Shown: in pieces, positions 9,466-18,292 of the stretch
Layout of the letters: each line of letters starts with the position of its first letter
How positions within the stretch are numbered: the first letter of the stretch is position 1
DNA from: Streptomyces sp. DvalAA-43
GTDB taxonomy: Bacteria > Actinomycetota > Actinomycetes > Streptomycetales > Streptomycetaceae
DNA: 64,000 nucleotides
Assembly: GCF_900091725.1 (NCBI RefSeq)
Contig: NZ_FMBW01000043.1
Coordinates: 310,001 to 374,000, forward strand
Direction: 5' to 3'
Notes under the pieces: model-generated
What the model saw: the letters and a program-made list of their open reading frames with translations, nothing else
Told to the model about the DNA's origin: nothing
Database searches by the model: none
Translations under genes and position numbers: made by a program

Positions 9466-10419
9466 GTGACCCATGCACCACAGGAACTGACCATCCGTCC
9501 GCTCGTCGGCCCACAGGAGCTCGGGCTCTTCCGGCAGCTGTCGTACACCCTCGATCACGAGTTCGCCGACGACCTGGCGAGCGGGCGTCGCCGGCCCGAG
9601 TGGATGTGGGTGGCGATGCGCGGCAAGCAGGTGGTGGCGCGCATCGCGTGGTGGAGCCAGGACGGAGCGGCGCCGCTGCTCCTCGACGTGTTCGACCTGG
9701 ACGACACGTTGCCCGAGCCCGGACGCGGTGAGGCGGGCCTGAAGCTGCTGGAGGCGGCGACCGCCGCGGTCGTGCCCGCCGGTGCCCCGCGCCCCGAGTA
9801 CGGACGCTTCGTCCCGGCCGACTGGCGCGAGGACCCGGCCGTCCGCGAGGTCGTCGAGGCCCGGATCCGGGTCATGGAGCGCTCCGGTGCGCGGATGCTG
9901 GTCGAGCGGCTCCGGCTGGAGTGGCGGCGCGGCACTGCGGTCCCCGCCGGCAGCGGCCGCCTCCGGTTCCGCCAGGTCGAGGGCCGCGAGGATCTCCTCG
10001 CGCTGATGGCCCCGGTGATGGAGGGCACCCTCGACGCCCACGGGCAGGCCGACCTCGCGTCCGGGCTCAGTGCCCGCGAGGCCGCCGAGAAGCAGTACGA
10101 CGAGGAGCTGGTGTCGTACCGGACGCCGCGCGAGTGGTGGCGGATCGCCGAACTCCCGGACGGGGAACCGGTCGGATTCGTGATCCCGGCGCGCAACAGC
10201 TACAACCCGATCATCGCCTACATCGGTGTGCTGCCCGCCCGGCGCGGCCACGGCCACATCGACGACATCCTCGCCGAGGGGACCAGGGTGCTGGCCGCGC
10301 AGGAGGGTGTGGAGCGGATCCGGGCCGCCACCGACCTCGGCAACGTCCCGATGGCCAGGTCCTTCGCACGCCTCGGGTATGTGAACTTCGAGCGCTCCTT
10401 CGACATGGTCTGGGACTGA
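9466..10419 (+). CDS. GNAT family N-acetyltransferase, 317 residues
   Basis: The C-terminal ~110 residues form a GNAT fold with the acetyl-CoA loop region VLPARRGHGHIDDILAEG followed by the Asn-containing helix NVPMARSFARLGY. The N-terminal two thirds resemble a diverged first GNAT lobe (TIRPLVGPQE start, WVAMRGKQVVARIAWW strand). I chose GTG 9466 because AAGGAG lies 5 nt upstream and the product starts directly before the first strand; the frame is open further upstream. The substrate is unknown. The 3' end converges on the GH29 gene with only 22 bp between the two stops. Confidence 0.75.
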   Translation: MTHAPQELTIRPLVGPQELGLFRQLSYTLDHEFADDLASGRRRPEWMWVAMRGKQVVARIAWWSQDGAAPLLLDVFDLDDTLPEPGRGEAGLKLLEAATAAVVPAGAPRPEYGRFVPADWREDPAVREVVEARIRVMERSGARMLVERLRLEWRRGTAVPAGSGRLRFRQVEGREDLLALMAPVMEGTLDAHGQADLASGLSAREAAEKQYDEELVSYRTPREWWRIAELPDGEPVGFVIPARNSYNPIIAYIGVLPARRGHGHIDDILAEGTRVLAAQEGVERIRAATDLGNVPMARSFARLGYVNFERSFDMVWD

Positions 10420-10441
10420 TCCCGGACCACCGGCCCGTCGG

Positions 10442-11521
10442 TCACGGCGACCGCTCCCCCGCGGGTCCGGGGGTGAGTTCCGCCAGCCACCGCAGGCGGA
10501 GCCACTGCTCGGCGGGGATCGTCGCGTCCTCGCCGCGCGGCGCCACGTCGAGCAGCAGACCGCCGTCCCCGTCCGCCGACTCCCTTACCAGCGACTCCAG
10601 TTCCTCGCGGCCGGGGTACGTCCCGGGCGGGGCGTCACGGTTGTAGCCGAGGGCGGAGCCGGTGCGGCGGGCGTGTTCCGGGGTGCGGAGACCGGGGCAC
10701 GGGCCGGGGCCCCCGCCCCGGGCGGCGGTGCGGCGTTCCCAACTGCCGTACAGGGCCCTGGCGCCGGGCAGCCGCAGCGCGCGTCGCACCGGTGCGTACG
10801 GGGAGAGCTGGTCGTTGACGACGCCGTGCGGGACGGCGAAGCGGTAGTACTCCAGGAGCCGTTGCGCCTCGGTGGGCGAGCCGGGCCAGGCGAGGTCGTT
10901 CCAGAGGAGGTCGGGGCGGTACCGGCGGATCAGTTCGCGCATCTGGGCGCCCGCGTACGCGGGGTAGCCGCCGCGCGGGACGGCCGCGACGGCGTCCGCG
11001 CCGGTTCCTATGGGCCGGTCGTCGAAACTCCAGTCGAGTCCGCCGGAGTAGGAGAGACCGAGGCGGAGCCCCTCGGCCCGTACGGCTTCGGCGAATTCAC
11101 CGACGACGTCCCGTGCGGTGTGCCAGCGGGCGCGGTGCGGATGGGCGGCGTCGGAGGGCCAGAGACAGAAGCCGTCGTGGTGCTTGGCGACGAGGACGGC
11201 GTAGCGGGCTCCCGCGGCGCGGAAGCCGCGGGCCCACTCGGTGGGGTCCCAGCTCTCCAGGGCGTCGTTGAAGTCGCCCCCGAAGGCGGCGTAGGGGCGG
11301 GTGCCGTGGGTCGCGCGGTGGTGGGCGGATACGGGGCTGTCGGGGAACCGGAGCGCGTTCTCGTACCACGCGGCGTACGGTGCCCAGCCGAGCGGCGACC
11401 GGCGCCCGGCCAGGGGGAGTTCGGCCGCCGGGACGTGGGGCGGGGCCCAGCCCGGTACGGAGGCGGGCGTCCAGTGCACAAAGATCCCCAGTCCGGCCCG
11501 GGACCACCATGAAGCAACCAT
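10442..11521 (-). CDS. GH29 alpha-L-fucosidase-like glycosidase
   Basis: 359 residues, shorter than most GH29 enzymes because the C-terminal beta domain is missing. Family motifs are LGIFVHWTP, the AAGARYAVLVAKHHDGFCLW block, GLYYS-like GLSYSGGLDW, and RPDLLWNDLAWP in which D209 is the expected nucleophile. The last helix ends with GGLLLDVAPRGED, matching the LLLNIGP-type motif. The distinct pocket (NDLAWP instead of FDGG) suggests a different sugar from fucose. No signal peptide is visible, so it acts inside the cell. It lies 34 bp downstream of the GH1 gene on the same strand, so the two probably degrade an imported glycoside together. Confidence 0.75.
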   Translation of the reverse strand: MVASWWSRAGLGIFVHWTPASVPGWAPPHVPAAELPLAGRRSPLGWAPYAAWYENALRFPDSPVSAHHRATHGTRPYAAFGGDFNDALESWDPTEWARGFRAAGARYAVLVAKHHDGFCLWPSDAAHPHRARWHTARDVVGEFAEAVRAEGLRLGLSYSGGLDWSFDDRPIGTGADAVAAVPRGGYPAYAGAQMRELIRRYRPDLLWNDLAWPGSPTEAQRLLEYYRFAVPHGVVNDQLSPYAPVRRALRLPGARALYGSWERRTAARGGGPGPCPGLRTPEHARRTGSALGYNRDAPPGTYPGREELESLVRESADGDGGLLLDVAPRGEDATIPAEQWLRLRWLAELTPGPAGERSP

Positions 11522-11555
11522 GCCGCGAAGTATGGATCACACCGCGCGCCGCCCG

Positions 11556-12923
11556 TCAGGCCGGTGTGCCGGGCCGTCCCGCCTTCTGCGCGCGGATCAG
11601 TTCGCGGTACCAGGCATAGGAGTCCTTGGGCGTCCGGCGCAGTGTCTCGTAGTCGATGTGGACGAGGCCGAAGCGCTTGCTGGCGCCCTCGATCCATTCG
11701 ACGTTGTCGGTGAGCGACCAGGTGAAGTAGCCCCGCACGTCGACTCCCGCGTCGATGGCCGTACGCAGGGCCTTCAGATGCCCTTCGAGGTAGGCGATCC
11801 GGCGGCTGTCCTCGGCGGGCTCGTCGACGGCGCAGCCGTTCTCGGTGATGTAGAGCGGGGGCAGCCGGTCGCCGTAGCGGGTGTGGAGCTGGACGAGGGT
11901 TTCGCGCAGGCCGTCGGGGACGACGGGCCAGCCGAAGTCGGTCTTCTCGTATCCCTCTATCTCGCGGATGCCGAAGGGGAGTTCGGGCGGCATCCGGAAG
12001 CCGGAGAAGGTCTCCGGAGCGCTGGTGTCGGGGGCGCCGACGAGGGTGGGGTTGTAGTAGTTGACGCCGTACCAGTCGATCGGGGTGGAGATGGTCGCGA
12101 GGTCGTCCTGGACCGGGCCGGGCATCAGCGCGGCGAAGTTCTCGTCGGGGTAGCGGCCGGTGAGGAGGGGGTCGGCGAACAGCCAGTTGGTGACGGTGTC
12201 GTACAGCTCCGCGCCGAAGCGGTCCTCGTCGCTGTCGCCGGCGGTCCAGACGGGGGTGTGCGAGACGGCGATGCCGATGTTGTCCGCGCCCGCACCGCGC
12301 AGTGCGCGCACGGCCAGGCCGTGTGCGAGGAGCTGGTGGTGGGCGGCGGGCAGGGCGTCGAAGAGGAGGGCGCGACCCGGCGCGTGCTCGCCGAGGGCGT
12401 AGCCGAGCATCGTCACCTCGGCCGGTTCGTTGATGGTGATCCACATCGGTACGCGGTCGGCGAGGCGCTCGGCGACGATGCCCGCGTACTCGGCGAAGCG
12501 GTAGGCGGTGTCCCGGTTGAGCCAGCCGCCCTCCTCGTCCAGCGGCAGCGGGGTGTCCCAGTGGTAGAGGGTGGGGGCCGGGGTGATGCCGTGGGCGCAG
12601 AGCTCGTCGACGAGGCGGTCGTAGAAGTCGAGCCCCTGCGGATTGACCGGTCCGCTGCCGCCGGGCACCACGCGCGGCCAGCTGACGGAGAACCGGAAGG
12701 CGTCGGCGCCGAGGCCGGCCAGCAGCGCGACGTCCTCGCGGTAGTGCTGGTGGAAGCCGGTCCCGCGGGTGGTGTCGGTGCCGTCCTTGATCCGTCCGGG
12801 CTGCGCGGCGAAGGCGTCCCAGCCGGAGGGGCCCTTGCCGTCGGTGTCGGCGGCCCCCTCGGTCTGGAAGGCGGACGCGGAGGCTCCCCAGAGGAAGCCG
12901 GGTGGGAACGACGGCACGGTCAT
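11556..12923 (-). CDS. GH1 family beta-glucosidase
   Basis: 455 residues with the full GH1 layout: N-terminal FPPGFLWGASASAFQTEGA signature, acid/base E166 in TINEP, nucleophile E361 in ITENG, and the aglycone-side DNVEWIEGASKRFGL motif. It is a cytoplasmic retaining glycosidase for beta-glucosides, cello-oligosaccharides or similar. I chose the ATG at 12921-12923 because GGAGG lies 6 nt upstream and the product then begins as the family does; the frame is open 66 bases further. It is divergent from treZ and followed by the GH29 gene. I found no CebR-type operator (TGGGAGCGCTCCCA) in the upstream region. Confidence 0.92.
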   Translation of the reverse strand: MTVPSFPPGFLWGASASAFQTEGAADTDGKGPSGWDAFAAQPGRIKDGTDTTRGTGFHQHYREDVALLAGLGADAFRFSVSWPRVVPGGSGPVNPQGLDFYDRLVDELCAHGITPAPTLYHWDTPLPLDEEGGWLNRDTAYRFAEYAGIVAERLADRVPMWITINEPAEVTMLGYALGEHAPGRALLFDALPAAHHQLLAHGLAVRALRGAGADNIGIAVSHTPVWTAGDSDEDRFGAELYDTVTNWLFADPLLTGRYPDENFAALMPGPVQDDLATISTPIDWYGVNYYNPTLVGAPDTSAPETFSGFRMPPELPFGIREIEGYEKTDFGWPVVPDGLRETLVQLHTRYGDRLPPLYITENGCAVDEPAEDSRRIAYLEGHLKALRTAIDAGVDVRGYFTWSLTDNVEWIEGASKRFGLVHIDYETLRRTPKDSYAWYRELIRAQKAGRPGTPA

Positions 12924-12950
12924 CTCGGCCTCCACAGCCGTAAGAGGGAG

Positions 12951-12970
12951 TGCGTATTGATGCGTATTGA
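12951..12970. repeat. Tandem 10-bp repeat TGCGTATTGA x2 upstream of the GH1 gene
   Basis: Two exact, directly adjacent copies of TGCGTATTGA lie 28-47 nt upstream of the chosen GH1 start. Ten-bp spacing puts both copies on the same face of the helix, so a regulator site is possible. It is also inside the region that would be coding if the upstream start were used. Confidence 0.6.
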
Positions 12971-13105
12971 GCGGAACCTGACGGGGCAATGATCAGAACC
13001 AGACCTTAATCGCCGGTAACGGGCCCGATCCAGTGCCGTGAGCCGGTGATCGCGGCTGCTGCCGGCGGCGGGGGCACGGGGGCGAGGAGACGAGGAGCGT
13101 TTTGC

Positions 13106-14887
13106 ATGCTGTTCGAGGTATGGGCACCGGAGGCGGACTCGGTGGGACTGCGGCTGTCGGGCGAGCTGCGGGAGATGGGACGTGATCCCGGGCGGGACGG
13201 CTGGTGGACGGCCGAGGCGGAGGCGTCGGACGGGGACCGTTACGGCTTCGTCCTGGACGGGGGCGAGGGGGACGGTGCCGGCGCGCGGGTGCGCCCCGAT
13301 CCGCGTTCACGCCGCCAGCCGGACGGGCCGGACGGCGAGAGCGCCGTCGTCGACCACTCCTTGTTCGAGTGGCGCGCCGACTGGCCGGGCCGGGGGCTTC
13401 CGGGCGCCGTCCTGTACGAGCTGCACATCGGCACGTACACCGAGGAGGGCACCTTCGACGCGGCGGCGGCCCGGCTCGGGCACCTGGCCGGGCTCGGCGT
13501 CACCCATGTGTCGCTGATGCCGGTCTGCCCGTTCCCCGGCACCCACGGGTGGGGGTACGAGGGGGTGTCGCTCTGGGCCGTGCACGAACCGTACGGCGGG
13601 CCGGAGGGGCTCAAGCGCTTCGTGGACAGGGCGCACGGTCTCGGGCTCGCGGTCCTGCTGGACGTGGTCCACAACCATCTCGGCCCGTCCGGCAACCACC
13701 TCCCGGCCTTCGGCCCGTACTTCACCGAGACCCATCGCACGCCGTGGGGCGCGGCGGTCAATCTCGACGCCCCCGGCTCGGACGAGGTGCGGGCGTTCCT
13801 GCTGGGCAGCGCGCTCGCCTGGCTGCGGGACTACCGGCTGGACGGGCTGCGGCTGGACGCGGTGCACGCCCTGGCCGACGGGCGGGCGCTGACCTTCCTG
13901 GAGGAGCTGTCCACGGCGGCCGACGCGCTCGCGGCCGAACTGGGCCGTCCGCTCCCGCTGATCGCCGAGTCCGACCTCTGCGACCCGCGGACCACGGCCC
14001 CGCGCGCGTCGGGCGGCCTCGGCCTGCACGCCCAGTGGAACGACGACTTCCACCACGCCCTGCACACCGCCCTCACCGGCGAGTCCCAGGGCTACTACGC
14101 GGATTTCGCCGCAGCGCCGCTGGCCGCCGTCGCCAAGACCGTGACCAGCGCGTTCTTCCACAACGGCACCTACTCCAGCTTCCGGGGCCGCACCCACGGC
14201 CGCCCCGTCGACATCGCCCGCACCCCGGCCCACCGCTTCGTCGGCTACGCGCAGACCCACGACCAGATCGGCAACCGGGCCCTGGGCGACCGGCTCTCCG
14301 CCACGCTCTCCCCCGGGCTGCTTGCCTGCGCCGCGGCCCTCGTCCTGACCGGGCCCTTCACCCCGATGCTGTTCATGGGCGAGGAGTGGGGCGCGCGCAC
14401 CCCCTGGCAGTTCTTCACCGACCACACCGATCCGGAGCTCGCCGAGGCGGTCCGCAACGGCCGGCGGCGGGAGTTCGCGGCGCACGGCTGGGCGGCGGAC
14501 GACGTTCCCGACCCGCAGGACCCGGCCACCCGGAACCGCTCCTGTCTGGACTGGAGCGAACCCTCGCGGGAGCCGCACGCCCGGCTGCACGCCTGGTACC
14601 GGGAGCTGATCGCGCTGCGCCGCGCCCTGCCCGACCTCCACGACCCGGACCTGGCGTCGGTCCGCACCGCCCACGACGAGGAGGCGCGCTGGCTGGCGTA
14701 CCGCAGGGGCGACCTGCGGATCGCGGTGAACCTCGGCGGGCAGCCGGCCACGATCCCGCTGGGCGGCGGGCGGCGCCGGGGCGGCGAGGACCGGGTGGTG
14801 GCGGCGTGGGAGCCGGTGGAGGCCCCGGGCGCCGACGGGCTGCTGCGGCTGCCGCCGGAGTCGTGCGTGGTGCTGGCCGACGGCTGA
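13106..14887 (+). CDS. treZ: Malto-oligosyltrehalose trehalohydrolase TreZ
   Basis: 593 residues, GH13_10. It cleaves trehalose from the malto-oligosyltrehalose made by TreY. It begins MLFEVWAPEADSV, the usual TreZ start, with a CBM48-like domain (about 1-100), then the barrel with YELHIGTYTEEGTFDAA, DVVHNHLGPSGN, nucleophile D251 in GLRLDAVHA and acid/base E288 in LIAESDL, and the family phrase LFMGEEWG. The ATG at 13106 has GAGGAG sequences 7-15 nt upstream. Residues 57-80 are a Gly/Asp-rich low-complexity insertion (GGEGDGAGARVRPDPRS). It is expressed away from the GH1 gene, and the region between (12924-13105) must hold both promoters. Confidence 0.93.
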   Translation: MLFEVWAPEADSVGLRLSGELREMGRDPGRDGWWTAEAEASDGDRYGFVLDGGEGDGAGARVRPDPRSRRQPDGPDGESAVVDHSLFEWRADWPGRGLPGAVLYELHIGTYTEEGTFDAAAARLGHLAGLGVTHVSLMPVCPFPGTHGWGYEGVSLWAVHEPYGGPEGLKRFVDRAHGLGLAVLLDVVHNHLGPSGNHLPAFGPYFTETHRTPWGAAVNLDAPGSDEVRAFLLGSALAWLRDYRLDGLRLDAVHALADGRALTFLEELSTAADALAAELGRPLPLIAESDLCDPRTTAPRASGGLGLHAQWNDDFHHALHTALTGESQGYYADFAAAPLAAVAKTVTSAFFHNGTYSSFRGRTHGRPVDIARTPAHRFVGYAQTHDQIGNRALGDRLSATLSPGLLACAAALVLTGPFTPMLFMGEEWGARTPWQFFTDHTDPELAEAVRNGRRREFAAHGWAADDVPDPQDPATRNRSCLDWSEPSREPHARLHAWYRELIALRRALPDLHDPDLASVRTAHDEEARWLAYRRGDLRIAVNLGGQPATIPLGGGRRRGGEDRVVAAWEPVEAPGADGLLRLPPESCVVLADG

Positions 14888-14893
14888 AGGGCC

Positions 14894-14941
14894 GGGGCGG
14901 GGGCGGCGCGGATGCGGCTCGGACCCGCCCGCGTCCGCCCC
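14894..14941. terminator. Candidate bidirectional terminator between treZ and the M24 peptidase gene
   Basis: GGGGCGG at 14894-14900 pairs with CCGCCCC at 14935-14941, with further partial GC pairing inside. It lies between two convergent stops, where a bidirectional hairpin is expected. There is no T-run, as usual in this genus. Confidence 0.4.
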
Positions 14942-14960
14942 TGGAACCCCCGTGTTCCGG

Positions 14961-16088
14961 CTACTCGACGATCGCCAGCTCGCGCGCGGTGGTGTTGAGG
15001 CGTCGGCCGCCGTCCTCGGTCACGGTCACGATGTCCTCGATCCGCACCCCGAACCGGCCCGGCAGATAGATGCCCGGCTCCACCGAGAAACACATCCCGG
15101 GCACCAGCGGCTGCTCCTCGCCCTCGATCATGTAGGGCGGTTCGTGGGTGGTGACGCCGATGCCGTGACCGGTGCGGTGGATGAAGCGTTCGCCGTAGCC
15201 GAACTCGGTGATCACCGCGCGGGCCGCGCGGTCGATCTCCTGGCAGGCGACGCCCGGCCGGACCGCGTTGCAGCCCGCCTCCTGCGCCTCCCGCACGATG
15301 TCGTGGACCCGCTGTTCCTCGGCGGTGGGTTCACCGACGTGGACCGTACGGGAGGTGTCCGAGCCGTAACCGTGCTTGAGGCCGCCGAAGTCGAGCACGA
15401 CCATGTCGCCCCGCTCGATGGTGCGGTCACCGGCCTCGTGGTGCGGGTTGGCGCCGTTGGGGCCGGAGCCGACGACCGTGAAGTCGACCTGGGAGTGCCC
15501 GAACCGCCTCAGCAGCTCGGCCAGTTCGGCGGCGATGTCGGTCTCCTTGCGCCCGGAGAAGCGCACCTTGAGGATCTCGCCGTACGTGGCGTCGGCGGCG
15601 GCCCCGGCGGCCGCGAGCCGCTCCAGCTCATGGGCGTCCTTCACCGCGCGCAGCATCGGCAGCGCCTCGGTGAGGGAGGCGTAGGAGGTGTCCGGCAGCG
15701 TGCGCTGGAGCCCGAGCAGATGCATCGCCCAGGCGTTGTCGCTGATCCCGAACCGGCCCCGGCCGTCGAGCAGGGGTGCGGTGACGGCATAGGGGTCCTT
15801 GCCGTCGGTCCAGTCCCGGAGGGTGAGGGCCGGGGCGCCGACGGCCTTCTCGGCGTCGGGGGCCTCCAGCGTCGGGACGACGAGGACCGGGTCCTGACCG
15901 GGGGTGAGGACGAGGACGGTGAGGCGTTCGGTGTTCACCGGCCGGTAGCCCGTGAGGTACACCAGATCGGGTCCGGGCGCTACCAGTACACCCGCGAGTC
16001 CGGCCTCGGCGGCGGTGTCGGCCGCGCGCTTCATCCGGGCCCGGTAGTCGTCGGCGGTGAACGGTGCGGGCTGGTTCTGGCTGGACAT
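14961..16088 (-). CDS. M24 family metallopeptidase (Xaa-Pro aminopeptidase-like)
   Basis: 375 residues with a creatinase-type N-terminal domain (about 1-145) and the pita-bread catalytic domain. Dinuclear metal ligands are visible: the two Asp of VVLDFGG-x5-GSDTSRT, His in RTGHGIG, Glu in SVEPGIY and Glu in GVRIEDI. It releases N-terminal residues from X-Pro peptides or a related substrate in the cytoplasm. The ATG at 16086-16088 follows an AGGAGGT site; the frame extends 30 bases further without a ribosome site. It is followed on the same strand only by the convergent treZ. Confidence 0.9.
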   Translation of the reverse strand: MSSQNQPAPFTADDYRARMKRAADTAAEAGLAGVLVAPGPDLVYLTGYRPVNTERLTVLVLTPGQDPVLVVPTLEAPDAEKAVGAPALTLRDWTDGKDPYAVTAPLLDGRGRFGISDNAWAMHLLGLQRTLPDTSYASLTEALPMLRAVKDAHELERLAAAGAAADATYGEILKVRFSGRKETDIAAELAELLRRFGHSQVDFTVVGSGPNGANPHHEAGDRTIERGDMVVLDFGGLKHGYGSDTSRTVHVGEPTAEEQRVHDIVREAQEAGCNAVRPGVACQEIDRAARAVITEFGYGERFIHRTGHGIGVTTHEPPYMIEGEEQPLVPGMCFSVEPGIYLPGRFGVRIEDIVTVTEDGGRRLNTTARELAIVE

Positions 16089-16165
16089 GCGGGACCTCCT
16101 GGCGACGCGACACGGCACACAGCATCCTGCCTGTCCGGGCCGGTCGACGCGAGCGGGGCGCGGGA

Positions 16166-16825
16166 TCAGCGGGCTCCCTTGCCCTCCAGATAGGCCAGCA
16201 CCGCGAGGACCCGTCGGTGCACCGTGCCGTCGTCGGGTTCCAGGCCGAGCTTGGCGAAGATGGAGCCGATGTGCTTGCTCACCGCCCGTTCCGTCACGAC
16301 CAGTTCGGCGGCGATGGTGCCGTTCGCCTTGCCCTGCGCCATCAGTTCCAGGACTTCGCGCTCGCGCGGGGTGAGGCTCCGCAGCGGCTCGGCCGACGAC
16401 TTGCGGGTGAGCAGCTGGGTCACGACCTCGGGGTCGAGCGCCGTGCCGCCGCCCGCCACCCGCTCCAGTGCCTGGAGGAACTGGTCGACCCGGCCGATCC
16501 GGTCCTTCAGGAGGTAGCCGATGCCCTGCGCGCCCCGGGCGAGCAGTTCGGCGGCGTATGTCTCCTCCACGTACTGCGAGAGCACCAGGATCGGCAGCTC
16601 GGGCAGTTCCGCGCGGGCGGCGAGCGCGGCGCGCAGCCCCTCGTCGCGGAAGGTGGGCGGAAGCCGTACGTCGAGCACGGCGGCGTCCGGGCGGTGTTCC
16701 AGCAGGGCGGGCAGCACCTCGGGCCCGGTCGCCGCGTCGGCCACCACCTCATGGCCCGAGCTGGTGAGCAGCAGGATCAGGCCCTCCCGCAACAGCGCGT
16801 TGTCCTCGGCGATCACGATCCGCAC
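16166..16825 (-). CDS. NarL/LuxR-type response regulator
   Basis: 219 residues: receiver domain (about 1-120) with acidic pocket E7-D8 and phospho-acceptor D52 in VLDVRLPP, then a LuxR-type HTH (about 150-215) with LTPREREVLELMAQGKANGTIA and the recognition helix TERAVSKHIGSIFAKLGL. The start is a GTG at 16823-16825, which overlaps the end of the kinase gene by 13 bp, so the two are translationally coupled. The kinase upstream is its evident partner; the divergent ABC exporter genes are the likely target. Confidence 0.92.
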   Translation of the reverse strand: MRIVIAEDNALLREGLILLLTSSGHEVVADAATGPEVLPALLEHRPDAAVLDVRLPPTFRDEGLRAALAARAELPELPILVLSQYVEETYAAELLARGAQGIGYLLKDRIGRVDQFLQALERVAGGGTALDPEVVTQLLTRKSSAEPLRSLTPREREVLELMAQGKANGTIAAELVVTERAVSKHIGSIFAKLGLEPDDGTVHRRVLAVLAYLEGKGAR

Positions 16826-18123
16826 GGCAGCTCCACTTCGATGTCCGTCGGCCCCCCGAGGGGGCTGCTGATGCGGGTGGTGCCGTCCAGTGCGGCGATC
16901 CGCCGCCGGATGCCGACCAGCCCGCTGCCGGACCCACCCGGGTCCGCGGCCCGCGCGGGCCGGGGGCTCGGGCCGCCGCCGTCGGTGGAGAGCTTCTCCG
17001 GGGTGCCGCCGTACTGTTCGCCCGCGCCGCCGCGCCCATTGTCGCTGATGGTCACCCGCAGGCTGCCGGGGGTACGGCCGATGCTCACGGTGGCGGCCGT
17101 CGCGCCGCTGTGCTTGCTGATGTTGGTGAGTGCCTCGGCGATGACGAAGTAGGCGGCGGCCTCGATCGCGGCCGGAAGCCGCCGGCCGTCCTCGACCCCG
17201 TCCAGCTCCGCGGTGACGGGCACGCCCGCGTCGGCGGCCAGGGCCCGGACGGCGCCCGCCAGTCCGCGGTCCGTCAGCACCGGCGGGTGGATGCCGCGCA
17301 CCACGTGGCGCAGTTCCGCGAGGGCCGCCTCCGCACCGTCCTGCGCCTCGTCCAGCCGGACGCGCGCGGCGGCCGGGTCGCTGTCGAGGAGTTGTCGGGC
17401 CAGGCCGATGCGCAGCGACAGGGCGACGATCCTGGCCTGGGCGCCGTCGTGCAGATCGCGTTCGATGCGGCGCAGTTCGGCGCCGTGCGCCTCGACCGCA
17501 CCGGCCCGGCTCTCGGTCAGCTGGGTGATCCGTTCGGCCAGCGCGGCCGAGGGCGAGGTGGTGAGCAGGGACCGGGTCCATTGCGCGGACAGGTCCGCGA
17601 GGACGCCGTGCCAGCGCAGCACCCAGCCCTGCCGCTCGGGCGGCGGTGTGCCGTACTCGTCGGCGGCCCGCCGGTCCAGCAGCCGCACGACCGACAGCCC
17701 GGCCCCGTCCACCAGGAGCCCGACCGGCCACAGCACCATCGCGAGGTAGCCGAGGGCATTGCCCATGAGCGCCTGGAGGGGCAGCCAGAGCGCGTCGCGC
17801 CAGACCGTGGGGTCGGTGAGCACCCGCCGGACCCGCTCGGAGAGTTCGTCGCTGTCCAGCGGCGGATACGGCGTCGGTGCGAACGGGATGCCCAGTCGCG
17901 CCGACGCCCTGCGCCGCTCGGACTCCGCGAACCGGCGCAGCACCTTGGCGGCCTCCGGCAGCGCCGGCAGCCCGATGATCACGGCGGCGAACAGCAGGAC
18001 CGCCACCACCAGGAACGTGGCCACATAGGAGAGCAGCGCGACCCCGATACCGATGCCGAGATAGCGCGAGGCGTCCCATGAGCGCCGGATGGCGGCGGTC
18101 AGCGGGGCGGGAGTGGTGCTCAT
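16813..18123 (-). CDS. HisKA_3 sensor histidine kinase with membrane sensor domain
   Basis: 436 residues. Two membrane segments near residues 25-55 (LSYVATFLVVAVLLFAAVII) and a further pair around 115-145 form a membrane sensor of the type paired with NarL regulators. The phospho-acceptor His is in ELRRIERDLHDGAQARI, with the NarL-type HDGAQ signature. The ATPase has N-box EALTNISKHS and G-box SDNGRGG; a 35-residue Gly/Pro-rich loop interrupts it before GSGLVGIRRRIAALDG. With little sequence outside the membrane it probably senses an envelope event. It is divergent from the ABC exporter, a common arrangement in antibiotic or envelope-stress response modules. Confidence 0.9.
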   Translation of the reverse strand: MSTTPAPLTAAIRRSWDASRYLGIGIGVALLSYVATFLVVAVLLFAAVIIGLPALPEAAKVLRRFAESERRRASARLGIPFAPTPYPPLDSDELSERVRRVLTDPTVWRDALWLPLQALMGNALGYLAMVLWPVGLLVDGAGLSVVRLLDRRAADEYGTPPPERQGWVLRWHGVLADLSAQWTRSLLTTSPSAALAERITQLTESRAGAVEAHGAELRRIERDLHDGAQARIVALSLRIGLARQLLDSDPAAARVRLDEAQDGAEAALAELRHVVRGIHPPVLTDRGLAGAVRALAADAGVPVTAELDGVEDGRRLPAAIEAAAYFVIAEALTNISKHSGATAATVSIGRTPGSLRVTISDNGRGGAGEQYGGTPEKLSTDGGGPSPRPARAADPGGSGSGLVGIRRRIAALDGTTRISSPLGGPTDIEVELPCGS

Positions 18124-18179
18124 GACGCTTCACGTTACGGGGGCGCGCCCGCCGCCGGAGTGGCGCCCTCTCCCGGGCC

Positions 18180-18221
18180 GGGGTGGAGCTGGCTGCACCC
18201 CTGTTCCGGGTTCGTGCACCC
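18180..18221. promoter_or_regulatory. Repeat elements in the divergent promoter of the two-component/ABC locus
   Basis: GGGGTG (18180-18185) and CACCCC (18196-18201) form an inverted repeat, and TGCACCC occurs twice in direct orientation at 18194-18200 and 18215-18221, exactly 21 bp (two turns) apart. This is a plausible binding region for the response regulator encoded alongside. No binding data; inference from position only. Confidence 0.4.
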
Positions 18222-18292
18222 TCGCCCGGCCGGTCTCCGGTTCGTAGCGTTCAACCAGGTCAGAAGGTACGCGGCGGGGTGGAGAAGGAACG

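Noticed and set aside
12989..13046. Longer starts for the GH1 and treZ genes
   Set aside because: Both would extend into the shared promoter with non-conserved residues; the chosen starts have ribosome sites and family-like N-termini.
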